Assembly: GCA_949294395.1 (NCBI GenBank)
Contig: CASFGU010000067.1
Coordinates: 1-40,042 of the forward strand
DNA: 40,042 bases
Direction: 5' to 3'
Source: an uncultured bacterium
GTDB taxonomy: Bacteria > Cyanobacteriota > Vampirovibrionia > Gastranaerophilales > Gastranaerophilaceae
Part shown: positions 16,475 through 24,252 of the stretch, in pieces
Layout: every line of letters begins with the position of its first letter
Numbering within the stretch: the stretch's first letter is position 1
Translations under genes and position numbers: made by a program
The notes under the pieces: generated by a model
Seen by the model: only the letters and a program-made list of their open reading frames with translations
Told to the model about the DNA's origin: nothing
Databases searched by the model: none

Positions 16475-16638
16475 AACCGTAAATTTTAGCGGAGAAGGCA
16501 TTTCTGCACGCCGGAGTATACGCAGGAGAACGAGGCTTAAAAATTCACCTTTGCGTGACAGGTTCAAAATGCCCCGGACAGGCAAACTGATAGCTGCATG
16601 AATTTCAAGCAGCCCGCTTTTGTATTTCAAAGGTTAGC

Positions 16639-17541
16639 TTAAGCTTTTTTCTTGCCGGTCAGAAGCGCAACGCCGGCACCGACTACTGCAAGAGCACCTC
16701 CGCTTATTGCAGCCCACTTTCCTGCAGCTTTTAATTTCGCATTTTTAACAAGTTTATCAATTTTTTTCCCGAAAACTTTTAGTTCATCTTCAGAGAAAAC
16801 TCTTTCAAGATTTTTGCCCGGTTTTCCTTCTTTTTTCGATGCGAGATATTCATTAATTAAATTTTTATGATGATTAATCCCTGAATTAAAACATTCCTGA
16901 GCCTGTTGTTTTTCATCCAGAATAAATTTATTTACTTCGCTGACAGGTTTGCCGTCAACGGCAGCATCAATCGCCTCATCCAGCGACGTATTAGGAAAAT
17001 GGTCATCAAAATCAAACATATCAACATGGGCTTTTAAAGTTTCTTTCATCTTTTCCGGAGCTGTTCCTTCCGCAAATATCAAATCGTCATAAGCATTTAT
17101 AGCCTTTTTCTGATTCACAACAAGTCCCTTTTTTGTATCTTCCAAAACTTTTTTGGAAAGGTCTTCAAAATTATCCACCCCAAATTCTTCAAAACCATCT
17201 TTAACAAATTTGTCAGCCCAAGCCTTTCTTTCTTGACCAGATAGTGCTTTTAAATCAACGTCATCCTCTTCGCCAATTTGCTTAAGCATATCATCAGAAA
17301 TTCCGTCTATTGAACCGGTTTCCCGGAGCTGTTTCAAGCCGGCAAGCAGTTTTTTATGTTCTTCAACCATTTCGTCGATCTCATTATCCATACATTTGTA
17401 TACAAACTCATCTGTAACAGAGTTATCTTTCATATAAGGTTTTGTAAAATACCCTGTGATACCGCCGGCTATAGCTCCAGCGCCAAGTCCTGCTCCTGTG
17501 TATAATGCTGTTCTCTGATTGTTGTTTACCGGTTGAATCAT
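16639..17541 (-). CDS. Hypothetical protein with a membrane helix at each end
   Basis: A 300-residue protein with a Gly/Ala-rich membrane helix at residues 14-33 (followed by K-P-Y-M-K) and another at about 274-293, ending in G-K-K-K-A. The 240 residues between are soluble, acidic and helical. The first residues MIQPVNNN resemble the N-termini of other unknown proteins in this window (MILPI, MRISPV). Both ends would insert into the same membrane, leaving the middle as a cytoplasmic or periplasmic domain. A strong AAGGAG ribosome site precedes the ATG, and a promoter with TAGCAA and TATTAT lies 37 nt upstream. Family not recognised. Confidence 0.7.
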   Translation of the reverse strand: MIQPVNNNQRTALYTGAGLGAGAIAGGITGYFTKPYMKDNSVTDEFVYKCMDNEIDEMVEEHKKLLAGLKQLRETGSIDGISDDMLKQIGEEDDVDLKALSGQERKAWADKFVKDGFEEFGVDNFEDLSKKVLEDTKKGLVVNQKKAINAYDDLIFAEGTAPEKMKETLKAHVDMFDFDDHFPNTSLDEAIDAAVDGKPVSEVNKFILDEKQQAQECFNSGINHHKNLINEYLASKKEGKPGKNLERVFSEDELKVFGKKIDKLVKNAKLKAAGKWAAISGGALAVVGAGVALLTGKKKA

Positions 17542-17577
17542 AATTTCTCCTTAAAGTTTTTACACAAGTTTATTGAT

Positions 17578-17606
17578 ATAATACTTGAACAAAAATTTTT
17601 TTGCTA
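17578..17606 (-). promoter_or_regulatory. Promoter of the gene at 16639-17541
   Basis: On the minus strand: TAGCAA (17606-17601), 17-nt spacer with an A-tract directly after the hexamer, TATTAT (17583-17578). Confidence 0.55.
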
Positions 17607-17722
17607 CTACATCACAAACTTTAGTAATTAAAAAACTTTTCCTCTTTTTAAATGATGTGAGAGCGGGCAGATGGTATAGAATAGTAATGTAAAGAAATGT
17701 TACACAAACTTCGGGTGGATTA

Positions 17723-18550
17723 ATGAATCAAAGTTTTGATTTCACATCTTACAACAATATTAAAAGACTTAGCGAGGATGAATTAATAGCGTTGTGGGAA
17801 AAATATTTTAAAGACAAATCTAACAAGGAAGTTAGAGATACTTTGATTGTGCAGTATATATACTTAATCCGCTATGTAGTAGGACGTGTAAAAGTTACGC
17901 TGCCTGCCACAATTTCAATAGAGGATATTGCAGGCTATGGTGTTGAGGGTTTGATTAACGCAATAGAAAGATACTCACCGCAAAAAAATACCAGATTTGA
18001 AACCTATGCACTAATAAGAATACGCGGTGCAATTTTAGACAAAATTCGCTCGGAAGATTTTCTGCCGAGAAGTGTCAGAAAAAAGATTAAAGATATTAAA
18101 AACGCTCAGGAAACCTTAAAACAGGAACTCGGGCGAATGCCTACCACTACAGAAATTGCGAATTACCTGAATATGGATGCTGAAAAAGTAAACCAGATTA
18201 TGGCAGAAGATACGACAATGACATCCATTTACGAAAAACGCGGCAATACTGACGACAGTGTTGAAATTATTGACACAATTCAAGATACCGGAAAGCTTAC
18301 CCCTCAGGAAAACATGGAAGAAAAAAATATTAAAGAGGAACTTGAAAAAGCTCTCCGCAGACTTCCTGAAAGAGAACGCGTCATAATGGTTCTTTACTAT
18401 CAGGAAAACATGACACTCAAGGAAATAGGTGCGACTATTAACATGTCAGAATCCAGAGTGTGCCAGCTTCACGCACAGGCAATCATGAAGCTTAAAAATA
18501 TCCTCAGCGAAAACAGATCTTCCCGTTTAAGAAAAAGTATTGTTGCCTAA
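17723..18550 (+). CDS. Sigma-70 family factor, FliA/WhiG type
   Basis: A 275-residue sigma factor with regions 2, 3 and 4 and no region 1.1, as in the FliA/WhiG/SigD group. Region 2 covers about residues 40-110 (I-E-D-I-A-G-Y-G-V-E-G-L-I-N-A-I, then F-E-T-Y-A-L-I-R-I-R-G-A-I-L-D), region 3 about 120-175 (L-P-R-S-V-R-K-K, then L-G-R-M-P-T-T-E-I-A), and region 4 about 205-265 with the helix-turn-helix L-K-E-I-G-A-T-I-N-M-S-E-S-R-V. No flagellar, chemotaxis-receptor or anti-sigma FlgM gene is in the window. The start has a GGGTGG ribosome site. Its stop codon overlaps that of the convergent OmpA-like gene by 4 nt. Targets are unknown; it may direct envelope or stress genes instead of motility. 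Confidence 0.9.
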   Translation: MNQSFDFTSYNNIKRLSEDELIALWEKYFKDKSNKEVRDTLIVQYIYLIRYVVGRVKVTLPATISIEDIAGYGVEGLINAIERYSPQKNTRFETYALIRIRGAILDKIRSEDFLPRSVRKKIKDIKNAQETLKQELGRMPTTTEIANYLNMDAEKVNQIMAEDTTMTSIYEKRGNTDDSVEIIDTIQDTGKLTPQENMEEKNIKEELEKALRRLPERERVIMVLYYQENMTLKEIGATINMSESRVCQLHAQAIMKLKNILSENRSSRLRKSIVA

Positions 18551-19113
18551 CGTTCAATACTGTTGTCAAAGATTACAAAATCAACCCGTCTGTCACTGAA
18601 ATTACGGGCTGCAACATTGTCGTTAAAAGGCATAATTTCTCCATAACCAAGAGGGAAAACCCGCCTGTAGGGAAGCTTATTTTTTATTACAAGATAATCA
18701 ACAATTGCGTTAGCCCTCATAATAGTAAGTTCCCAGTCATGTTTCAGCGCTCCCATGCCGGAAACCGGTTCATCTGTATGACTCTCAACAACGCACGGGT
18801 TATCAAATTTTTCAAGAATTACTGCAATCGTATCAAGAAGAAATTTTCCACTTGGCTTGAGGGTAATACTTTCCGGCTCAAAAAACTCGCTTTCCTCTAT
18901 GCTTACTATCAAACCGCGCGGCACCTGCGTATAGGTAATCGTATTTTTTAAGGGAAGCGCCTTTTCAAAATAAGCCTGAACTGAGGGCATGCTTGCATTA
19001 ATTCCAGATTGTGCATAGAGAATTTTGTATTCTCCTGCGTTTACCGGACAGGCAAGAAAGCAAATTAAAATTAACACCACAATGAGTTTCAAGACAATTC
19101 TCCCGGAACTCAT
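18547..19113 (-). CDS. OmpA/MotB-family peptidoglycan-binding protein
   Basis: A 188-residue exported protein with an N-terminal signal peptide or anchor (residues 7-26, ending P-V-N-A-G) and a C-terminal OmpA-like domain from about residue 75. Key motifs: S-H-T-D-E-P near 113, R-A-N-A-I-V-D-Y-L near 134, P-L-G-Y-G-E near 156 and S-D-R-R-V-D-F at the end; the Asp and Arg that hold meso-diaminopimelate are present. It likely tethers the envelope to peptidoglycan. It lacks the long barrel of OmpA and the proton channel of MotB. It follows the M16 gene by 40 nt on the same strand, with an AAGGA ribosome site. Confidence 0.85.
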   Translation of the reverse strand: MSSGRIVLKLIVVLILICFLACPVNAGEYKILYAQSGINASMPSVQAYFEKALPLKNTITYTQVPRGLIVSIEESEFFEPESITLKPSGKFLLDTIAVILEKFDNPCVVESHTDEPVSGMGALKHDWELTIMRANAIVDYLVIKNKLPYRRVFPLGYGEIMPFNDNVAARNFSDRRVDFVIFDNSIER

Positions 19114-19153
19114 TATTCCTTAAATAGTCAAATTCAGCCATTGCCTGATATGG

Positions 19154-20368
19154 TTAAGGTTTCAAAACAGCATAAACATAATTATCAGTAAAATATTTTT
19201 GTGCACACTGCTGAAGCTGTTCCGGCGTAACTCTTTTCACAGCTTCTTTAGTTCTCTCAAGGAAATCAAACCCCAGCCCGTTTATTCCGTAATGGGCAAG
19301 CAAACATGCCTGACTGTTGTTTGTTTCAGTTGAAAATGCCCATTTACCGGCAATGTTGTTTTTGGCGTTTTCCAGTTCTTCCTCACTCACCGGAATTGAT
19401 TTAATTTTTTCAATTTCCTCTCTAAAGCCGGCAAGAGAAACCTCGATATTATTAGGCTCAGTTGCAATGTAAATAGAAAAGTTTCCGCAAAGAGCCATCG
19501 GCTCATACGAACTTCTCACAACATAAGCAAGCCCCTTTTTATCTCTTAATTCCAGAAACAGCCTTGATGATAGTCCGGACGCTCCTAGAATTATATTCAA
19601 AAGCACAAGAGCCGGATAATCAGCATCTTTATAAGAAGGAACAATCCATCCCTTCAAAAGGTGCGCCTGATTGGCGTCCGGTTTTAAAATTTCTTTATTT
19701 TTGCCGGAAGTTAAATGCTCAACAGGCTTAAGCGATTTCTCATCCTTTTCATTTGAGAGATTTCCGAGATTATCGTTCAATTCATGTAAAACTTCCTCAT
19801 AAGGAAGATCTCCGACAAAGGTTATAACTTTTTTGCTGTTATTAATTATAGAATTGTAAGCATCTACCACATCCTGCTTTGTAATATTTTTGATATTTTC
19901 AAGAATTTTTGAATAAGTGTTGCCGTAAGGATGATTTTCAAACATTGTTCTGTAATATCCGTCCGAAACTTTAGCACGCGGAGAATCAAGTTCCGCAGTA
20001 ATCTCGCCTTCCATTTTTGCAAGTTCTTTATCAAATTCTTCAAAGGTCGAATTTTTTATAACGTCTGTCATAATCTCAAGAGCCTTTGAGAAATCTTCAT
20101 TTAAGCAAACAAATCTGCAACGCAAATAATCCTGCTTCAATTCATTAGAAAACTCGATAGCATAAGCATCAAGTTCCTCTGCAAGCTGCTCTGCCGTCCT
20201 GTTTTTTGTGCCCTGCAGCAAAAGTCTCGTCATAAGAACATAACTTCCGGTATTTTTCTCAGGATTATTAATTGAAAAATTCATACACAGCGCAACCCGC
20301 GGTGTATTTTCGTTTCTTTTATAAAAAACTTCAATATTGTTATTCAGATTTGTAATTTTGGTATTCAT
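19154..20368 (-). CDS. M16 peptidase homologue lacking the zinc-binding motif
   Basis: A 404-residue protein with the two-lobed M16 (insulinase/MPP) fold. In active members the first lobe has H-x-x-E-H before L-F-x-G-T; here the matching stretch reads Y-V-L-M-T before R-L-L-L-Q-G-T-K-N-R-T-A-E-Q-L, so neither His nor the Glu is kept. The second lobe retains the substrate-binding R/Y pair (S-S-R-L-F-L-E-L-R-D-K-K-G-L-A-Y). This is the pattern of the non-catalytic subunit of heterodimeric M16B proteases; the catalytic partner is not in the window. The ATG at 20368 with a GGGAG site is preferred over an ATG 30 nt upstream. The OmpA-like gene follows. Confidence 0.88.
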   Translation of the reverse strand: MNTKITNLNNNIEVFYKRNENTPRVALCMNFSINNPEKNTGSYVLMTRLLLQGTKNRTAEQLAEELDAYAIEFSNELKQDYLRCRFVCLNEDFSKALEIMTDVIKNSTFEEFDKELAKMEGEITAELDSPRAKVSDGYYRTMFENHPYGNTYSKILENIKNITKQDVVDAYNSIINNSKKVITFVGDLPYEEVLHELNDNLGNLSNEKDEKSLKPVEHLTSGKNKEILKPDANQAHLLKGWIVPSYKDADYPALVLLNIILGASGLSSRLFLELRDKKGLAYVVRSSYEPMALCGNFSIYIATEPNNIEVSLAGFREEIEKIKSIPVSEEELENAKNNIAGKWAFSTETNNSQACLLAHYGINGLGFDFLERTKEAVKRVTPEQLQQCAQKYFTDNYVYAVLKP

Positions 20369-20388
20369 TTTTCTCTCCCTACAGACAG

Positions 20389-20417
20389 ATTTTAACATAA
20401 TTAATTAAAACAGTAAA
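20389..20417 (-). promoter_or_regulatory. Promoter of the M16 gene
   Basis: On the minus strand TTTACT (20417-20412), 17-nt spacer, TAAAAT (20394-20389) with a TGT extended -10. It lies back to back with the kdsA promoter. Confidence 0.6.
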
Positions 20418-20423
20418 GTTTTC

Positions 20424-20452
20424 TTGCACTATTGAGTTATTTTACATATAAT
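20424..20452 (+). promoter_or_regulatory. Promoter of kdsA
   Basis: TTGCAC (20424-20429), 17-nt spacer, TATAAT (20447-20452). Only six bases separate the -10 box from the ATG, so the transcript would begin at or next to the start codon. Confidence 0.65.
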
Positions 20453-20458
20453 AAGAAT

Positions 20459-21280
20459 ATGGATATTAAGAGAATTAAACTAAGAGATTTTGAAATAGGC
20501 GCGGATAAACTTACAATACTTGCCGGCCCATGCGTAATAGAAAGTCAGGAAATTTTAAACAGAACAGCGGAAAAGTTAAAAGAAATTACTGAAAAACTCG
20601 GGATAAATTTCGTTTTCAAATCTTCTTTTGACAAAGCAAACCGCTCCTCGATAACATCATTCAGAGGGCCCGGAATTGAAAAAGGGCTTGAGATGCTCTT
20701 GAAAGTCAAAAAAGAATTTAATCTTCCGGTAGTAACAGATATTCACACTCCTGATCAGGCTGCACCTGCGGCTGAAGTTGCAGATATTTTACAAATTCCG
20801 GCATTCTTATGCAGGCAAACTGATCTTCTTGTTGCAGCAGCAAAAACCGGCAAAATCGTTAACATAAAAAAGGGCCAATTCTTAGCACCGGAACAGATGG
20901 GGCCGCTGATTAAAAAAGTTGAGGACAGCGGAAATAACAAAATACTAGTAACAGACAGGGGCACCTCTTTCGGTTATAATAACCTTGTGGTGGATTTTCG
21001 CGCAATCCCGATAATGCAGGGCTTCGGATATCCTGTTATATTTGATGCAACACACAGCGTACAGCTTCCCGGGGCAAACGGCTGCTCCTCCGGCGGGGAC
21101 AGAAGGTTTGTGCCTTACCTTGCAAAAGCTGCAATGGCTGCAGGGGCTGATGCTCTGTTTTTTGAGGTTCACCCTGAACCGGACAAAGCTCTCTGTGACG
21201 GGCCTAATATGATAGCTCTGGATAATGCGGAAAAACTTTTTAAAACTTGTAAAGACATATTTGAATTGATAAGGCGGTAA
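20459..21280 (+). CDS. kdsA: 3-deoxy-8-phosphooctulonate synthase
   Basis: Condenses phosphoenolpyruvate with D-arabinose 5-phosphate to Kdo 8-phosphate, the committed step to the Kdo core sugar of LPS; its presence argues for an outer membrane. Signatures: L-A-G-P-C-V-I-E-S near residue 20, [12 protein letters not shown] near 52, D-I-H near 98, N-I-K-K-G-Q-F near 134, D-R-G-T-S-F-G-Y near 165 and D-A-T-H-S-V-Q near 195. Cysteine in G-P-C-V, with the His, Glu and Asp ligands, marks the metal-dependent class (as in Aquifex) rather than the E. coli class, which has Asn there. ATG at 20459 gives 273 residues; an in-frame TTG 27 nt upstream falls inside the promoter and is rejected. Confidence 0.95.
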   Translation: MDIKRIKLRDFEIGADKLTILAGPCVIESQEILNRTAEKLKEITEKLGINFVFKSSFDKANRSSITSFRGPGIEKGLEMLLKVKKEFNLPVVTDIHTPDQAAPAAEVADILQIPAFLCRQTDLLVAAAKTGKIVNIKKGQFLAPEQMGPLIKKVEDSGNNKILVTDRGTSFGYNNLVVDFRAIPIMQGFGYPVIFDATHSVQLPGANGCSSGGDRRFVPYLAKAAMAAGADALFFEVHPEPDKALCDGPNMIALDNAEKLFKTCKDIFELIRR

Positions 21281-21283
21281 AAA

Positions 21284-21919
21284 ATGATTCTGAATACTTA
21301 TATTGCGGGGCCGTTTGATGCCAACAATTATCTGTTGATGGATAAAGTTTCCAAAGAAGCAGTGCTTATTGATTGCTCCGAATACAAACAACGAATTGTT
21401 GAGGACATAACAAAACTCGGTGCAAAGGTAAAATGTATTCTTTTAACCCACGGACACTTTGATCACGTACTCGGCGTAAATGAAATGATTAAAGCGTTGA
21501 ATGTTGATGCTTATATTAATCAGGCAGATACAATCCTAACTGATAATATAAATAATATGGTTACCAGAATTGCAAACCTTCCTGTTCTTGAAGTTCCGGA
21601 TATTAAAGGACGGATACAGGACTGGCAGGAATTTACTATAGGTGAACACACGATAAAAGCCATTCCGACTCCGGGGCATACAGAAGGCGGAATGTGTTTT
21701 CTTGTCGATGATGAAATGCTGTTCTCCGGAGACACGCTTTTCTGTCAGAACTTTGGCAGAACCGACCTGTTCGGCGGGAACATCAAAAAACTTGTACACA
21801 GTATTAAAGATGTTCTTTTCGAATTAAACGGAGATATTCTTGTCTATCCGGGACACGGGCCTGCTACAACAATTAGAAACGAAAAATTATCCAACGAAAT
21901 TCTTAGATATAACGACTAA
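21284..21919 (+). CDS. MBL-fold hydrolase (glyoxalase II-like)
   Basis: A 211-residue metallo-beta-lactamase-fold enzyme of the short glyoxalase II-like (YcbL) group. The metal site is complete: T-H-G-H-F-D-H near residue 48, the distal P-T-P-G-H-T near 127, S-G-D-T-L-F near 148 and Y-P-G-H-G near 193. It lacks the helical C-terminal domain of true glyoxalase II. Likely a thioester or phosphoester hydrolase; the substrate is unknown. It begins 3 nt after kdsA and ends 12 nt before pheS, so the three genes are co-transcribed. Confidence 0.9.
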   Translation: MILNTYIAGPFDANNYLLMDKVSKEAVLIDCSEYKQRIVEDITKLGAKVKCILLTHGHFDHVLGVNEMIKALNVDAYINQADTILTDNINNMVTRIANLPVLEVPDIKGRIQDWQEFTIGEHTIKAIPTPGHTEGGMCFLVDDEMLFSGDTLFCQNFGRTDLFGGNIKKLVHSIKDVLFELNGDILVYPGHGPATTIRNEKLSNEILRYND

Positions 21920-21931
21920 AAGAGGAATAAA

Positions 21932-22966
21932 ATGAAAGAACAACTGGAAAAAATATATGCAAGTGCCTCTGCTGATTTATCTAAAGCTCAATCAATCAGC
22001 GACATTGATGAAATCAGAACAAAATACCTTAGCAGAAAAGGCGAATTTAACGAAATAAAAAAGAACCTGAAAAATTTATCAGATGAAGATAAAAGGATTG
22101 TCGGTTCGCTTGCAAACGAAATTACCCGTAAACTTGAAGCATCTTTAAGTGAAAAGCACAACGAATTCTATAAAAAAGAACTCGATGCCAGACTTTTGAA
22201 AGAGAGAATTGATGTTACGCTACCGGGAAAATTTATTCCGCGCGGCAAAGTTCACCCGATAACTTCTACAACGAATGAGCTTGTATCAATTTTGCAGAGC
22301 CTCGGTTTTTCAGTTGTTCCGGACAGCCAGTCGCCGGAAGTGGAAACGGATTATTACAACTTTGACGCGCTTAATGTTCCGAAAGACCATCCGGCACGTG
22401 ATGTTCAGGATACATTTTACACTACAATCGCGCAGAATGTAGTATTAAGAAGCCAGACCTCGGGCGCACAGATTCATGCTATGGAAAATGCAAAACCTCC
22501 GATAAGAGTAATTGCGCCGGGCAGAGTTTACAGAAACGAAAACATTAACGCACGCAAAAACAACTTCTTCCATCAGATTGAAGGTTTGTATGTGGATAAA
22601 GATATTACCTTCGGGGATTTGAAGGGTGTATTGAACGAATTTATCAGAATATACTTCGGAGCAAGCCGTCCGACACGCTTCAGAAGCAGTTTCTTCCCGT
22701 TCACAGAACCTTCTGCAGAAGTTGACGTTCAATGTATTATGTGTGAAGGCAAAGGCTGTCGCACCTGCTCCGGTACCGGCTGGCTTGAAGTTCTCGGCTG
22801 CGGAATGGTTGATCCGAATGTTTTAAAAAATGTCGGTATTGATCCGGAAGTATATACAGGCTTTGCTTTCGGAATGGGCGTTGAAAGACTTGCAATGCTC
22901 AAGTATGCTATTGATGATATAAGATTATTCTTCAACGATGATATTAGATTTTTAAAACAATTCTAA
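21932..22966 (+). CDS. pheS: Phenylalanine--tRNA ligase alpha subunit
   Basis: Catalytic alpha chain of the (alpha-beta)2 enzyme that charges tRNA-Phe. The N-terminal coiled coil that binds tRNA (residues 1-85) precedes the class II core: motif 1 around 110-130, motif 2 with R-V-Y-R-N-E-N near 205, and motif 3 with G-M-G-V-E-R-L-A-M near 318. E-P-S-A-E-V-D-V and C-x2-C-x3-G-C-x2-C near 268-277 are typical. The length, 344 residues, is normal. No pheT follows; a strong terminator comes at once, so the beta chain is encoded elsewhere, unlike the usual pheST operon. Confidence 0.96.
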   Translation: MKEQLEKIYASASADLSKAQSISDIDEIRTKYLSRKGEFNEIKKNLKNLSDEDKRIVGSLANEITRKLEASLSEKHNEFYKKELDARLLKERIDVTLPGKFIPRGKVHPITSTTNELVSILQSLGFSVVPDSQSPEVETDYYNFDALNVPKDHPARDVQDTFYTTIAQNVVLRSQTSGAQIHAMENAKPPIRVIAPGRVYRNENINARKNNFFHQIEGLYVDKDITFGDLKGVLNEFIRIYFGASRPTRFRSSFFPFTEPSAEVDVQCIMCEGKGCRTCSGTGWLEVLGCGMVDPNVLKNVGIDPEVYTGFAFGMGVERLAMLKYAIDDIRLFFNDDIRFLKQF

Positions 22967-22996
22967 AAAAAGCGGTCAGTCTGACCGCTTTTTTAT
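22965..22996 (+). terminator. Terminator of the kdsA-pheS operon, shared with convergent gene
   Basis: An A-tract, GCGGTCAG, its complement CTGACCGC and a T-tract form a near-perfect palindrome that should work on both strands. It overlaps the stop codons of pheS and of the convergent pilin-like gene. Confidence 0.93.
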
Positions 22997-23736
22997 TTGC
23001 AGCTGGTTTTTCCGTCCCAATCTAATTTGTCAGGACATTTTAAATAATCCAAATTTTCATTATAAATTACCCACGCAGTACGCCCGTGACCGGTACTGTG
23101 CTTGAAATCATATCGCGTTTCATCCTTTGTTCCGTCAGGAATAAATCCGTATTTTGTAAGATAAAAGCCAAAAACATCCCGCCCCATTGTATTAGGTGCA
23201 TTTTTACCGTTTAAGTCAACAAAGACCCATGCACAGATATTTGACAAATGCTTGCCCGGGCCTCTAGCGTTTGTACAGCTGCCGCTGTTGACAAGTACCA
23301 TAATAGAACTTCCGTCAATCATTGATAATGATGAAATCTGACTGCTAAATGCCCCGACAACAGAACCATTTTCATAATAATACTTATCAGCCAGACCACA
23401 TTCTGCTTTTTTTAAACCTGCATCACATATTTTTATATTTTTTACCTGAGCAAATAATTTATCTTTTACTATCTTTGCATTTTCTGCCTCGTATCCGAGA
23501 TCATCTTCATCCTCAGCACCTTCATCTCTCTGACCAAATCCCCACAAATCAGGCGTTCCGTAATCTTTCACAGCAAACTGGTATGACTGTGATAGTATAC
23601 TGTACATCTTTTTGAGTTTTGTCACGGTAACTTTGTCCTGATTTTTTTGTATAAGTGTTGGCAATGTCATGGCAGCAACAACCCCGATTATTCCAAGTGT
23701 TATGAGAACCTCCGCTAAAGTAAACCCGTTTTTCAT
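22993..23736 (-). CDS. Pilin-like protein (type IV/II pseudopilin family)
   Basis: A 247-residue prepilin. MKNGFTLAEVL gives a perfect class III signal: cleavage after G4, methylated F5, and Glu at +5; the helix continues to about residue 29. The mature domain has K-x-Y-S-I-L-S-Q-S-Y-Q-F-A after the helix, an acidic D/E stretch, six or more cysteines that could form disulfides, and a beta-rich end with D-L-N-G-K-N-x-P-N and D-V-F-G-F-Y. The D-x-N-x-K/N-x-P-N segment is common in pseudopilins and may bind calcium. ATG at 23736 has AAAGGA 6 nt upstream; an ATG 15 nt earlier has no site. It is divergent from an XRE regulator and shares its helix with the protein at 1-219. Confidence 0.9.
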   Translation of the reverse strand: MKNGFTLAEVLITLGIIGVVAAMTLPTLIQKNQDKVTVTKLKKMYSILSQSYQFAVKDYGTPDLWGFGQRDEGAEDEDDLGYEAENAKIVKDKLFAQVKNIKICDAGLKKAECGLADKYYYENGSVVGAFSSQISSLSMIDGSSIMVLVNSGSCTNARGPGKHLSNICAWVFVDLNGKNAPNTMGRDVFGFYLTKYGFIPDGTKDETRYDFKHSTGHGRTAWVIYNENLDYLKCPDKLDWDGKTSCK

Positions 23737-23775
23737 ACAACATCCTTTCATACATCAATATATTTTTATATTCTT

Positions 23776-23804
23776 ATTGTAACACATCAAGTATATTAAT
23801 GCAA
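23776..23804 (-). promoter_or_regulatory. Promoter of the pilin-like gene
   Basis: On the minus strand TTGCAT (23804-23799), 17-nt spacer, TACAAT (23781-23776), 40 nt before the start codon. The -35 box overlaps the first GCAATACAT repeat. Confidence 0.6.
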
Positions 23805-23831
23805 TACATCATATTTATTGACGCAATACAT
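23801..23831. promoter_or_regulatory. Direct repeats between pilin-like gene and XRE gene (candidate operator)
   Basis: GCAATACAT occurs at 23801-23809 and 23823-23831, 22 bp apart, about two helix turns. The first copy covers the -35 box of the pilin-like gene; the second overlaps a TTGACG (23818-23823) that could be the -35 box of the XRE gene. This is where a regulator would block both directions. Confidence 0.45.
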
Positions 23832-23868
23832 TCTTAAATAAATATTTAAATAAAGGTTTAATAAAAAA

Positions 23869-24186
23869 ATGGATATAAAGAAAAAGTTCGGAAAAAGACT
23901 TAGAGAAATACGTACCAGAAAAGAATTAACACAGGAAAAAATGGCAGAAGGAATTGGTATCCAGCCGGAAAATTATTCAAGAATTGAAAACGGATTGTCT
24001 TTTCCGAAACCTGAAAATCTTGTTAAAATAAGTGAGATTTTAAACATTGAAATTTCTGAACTTTTTCAATTTTCACATTTTAACGACTACAACACAATAG
24101 TAAATACAATTATAGAAAAACTGCAGAAGGATCCGGAAACCACACTGATAACTTACAAATTTCTTAAAAGCCTCGGGAAGATTTGA
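23869..24186 (+). CDS. XRE-family transcriptional regulator
   Basis: A 105-residue DNA-binding protein. Residues 7-62 form a helix-turn-helix of the Cro/C1 type: R-L-R-E-I-R-T-R-K-E-L-T-Q-E-K-M-A, then I-Q-P-E-N-Y-S-R-I-E-N-G, then P-x-P-E-N-L-V-K-I-S-E-I-L-N-I. The rest, 40 residues, is helical and probably dimerises. It is divergent from a pilin-like gene and likely controls that gene and itself through the repeats in the 117-nt gap. The ribosome site AAAGG is rather far (14 nt) from the ATG. Confidence 0.9.
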   Translation: MDIKKKFGKRLREIRTRKELTQEKMAEGIGIQPENYSRIENGLSFPKPENLVKISEILNIEISELFQFSHFNDYNTIVNTIIEKLQKDPETTLITYKFLKSLGKI

Positions 24187-24250
24187 AACCCTCTCCCGAA
24201 TTTCTAACGCTCGAACTTTAGTTCGAACATTAGAAATTCGGGAGAGGGTT
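24187..24250. repeat. 64-bp palindrome filling a convergent gap
   Basis: Two perfectly complementary 21-bp arms (24187-24207 and 24230-24250), starting AACCCTCTCCC and ending GGGAGAGGGTT, enclose a second inverted repeat TCGAACT/AGTTCGA. It begins right after the XRE stop and ends 2 bp before the stop of the SIS gene. There is no U-tract. Probably a REP-like element acting as a transcript end or mRNA stabiliser. Confidence 0.85.
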
Positions 24251-24252
24251 CG

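Noticed and set aside
20432-20458. TTG start for kdsA giving nine extra residues
   Set aside because: It lies inside the -35/-10 region and has no ribosome site.
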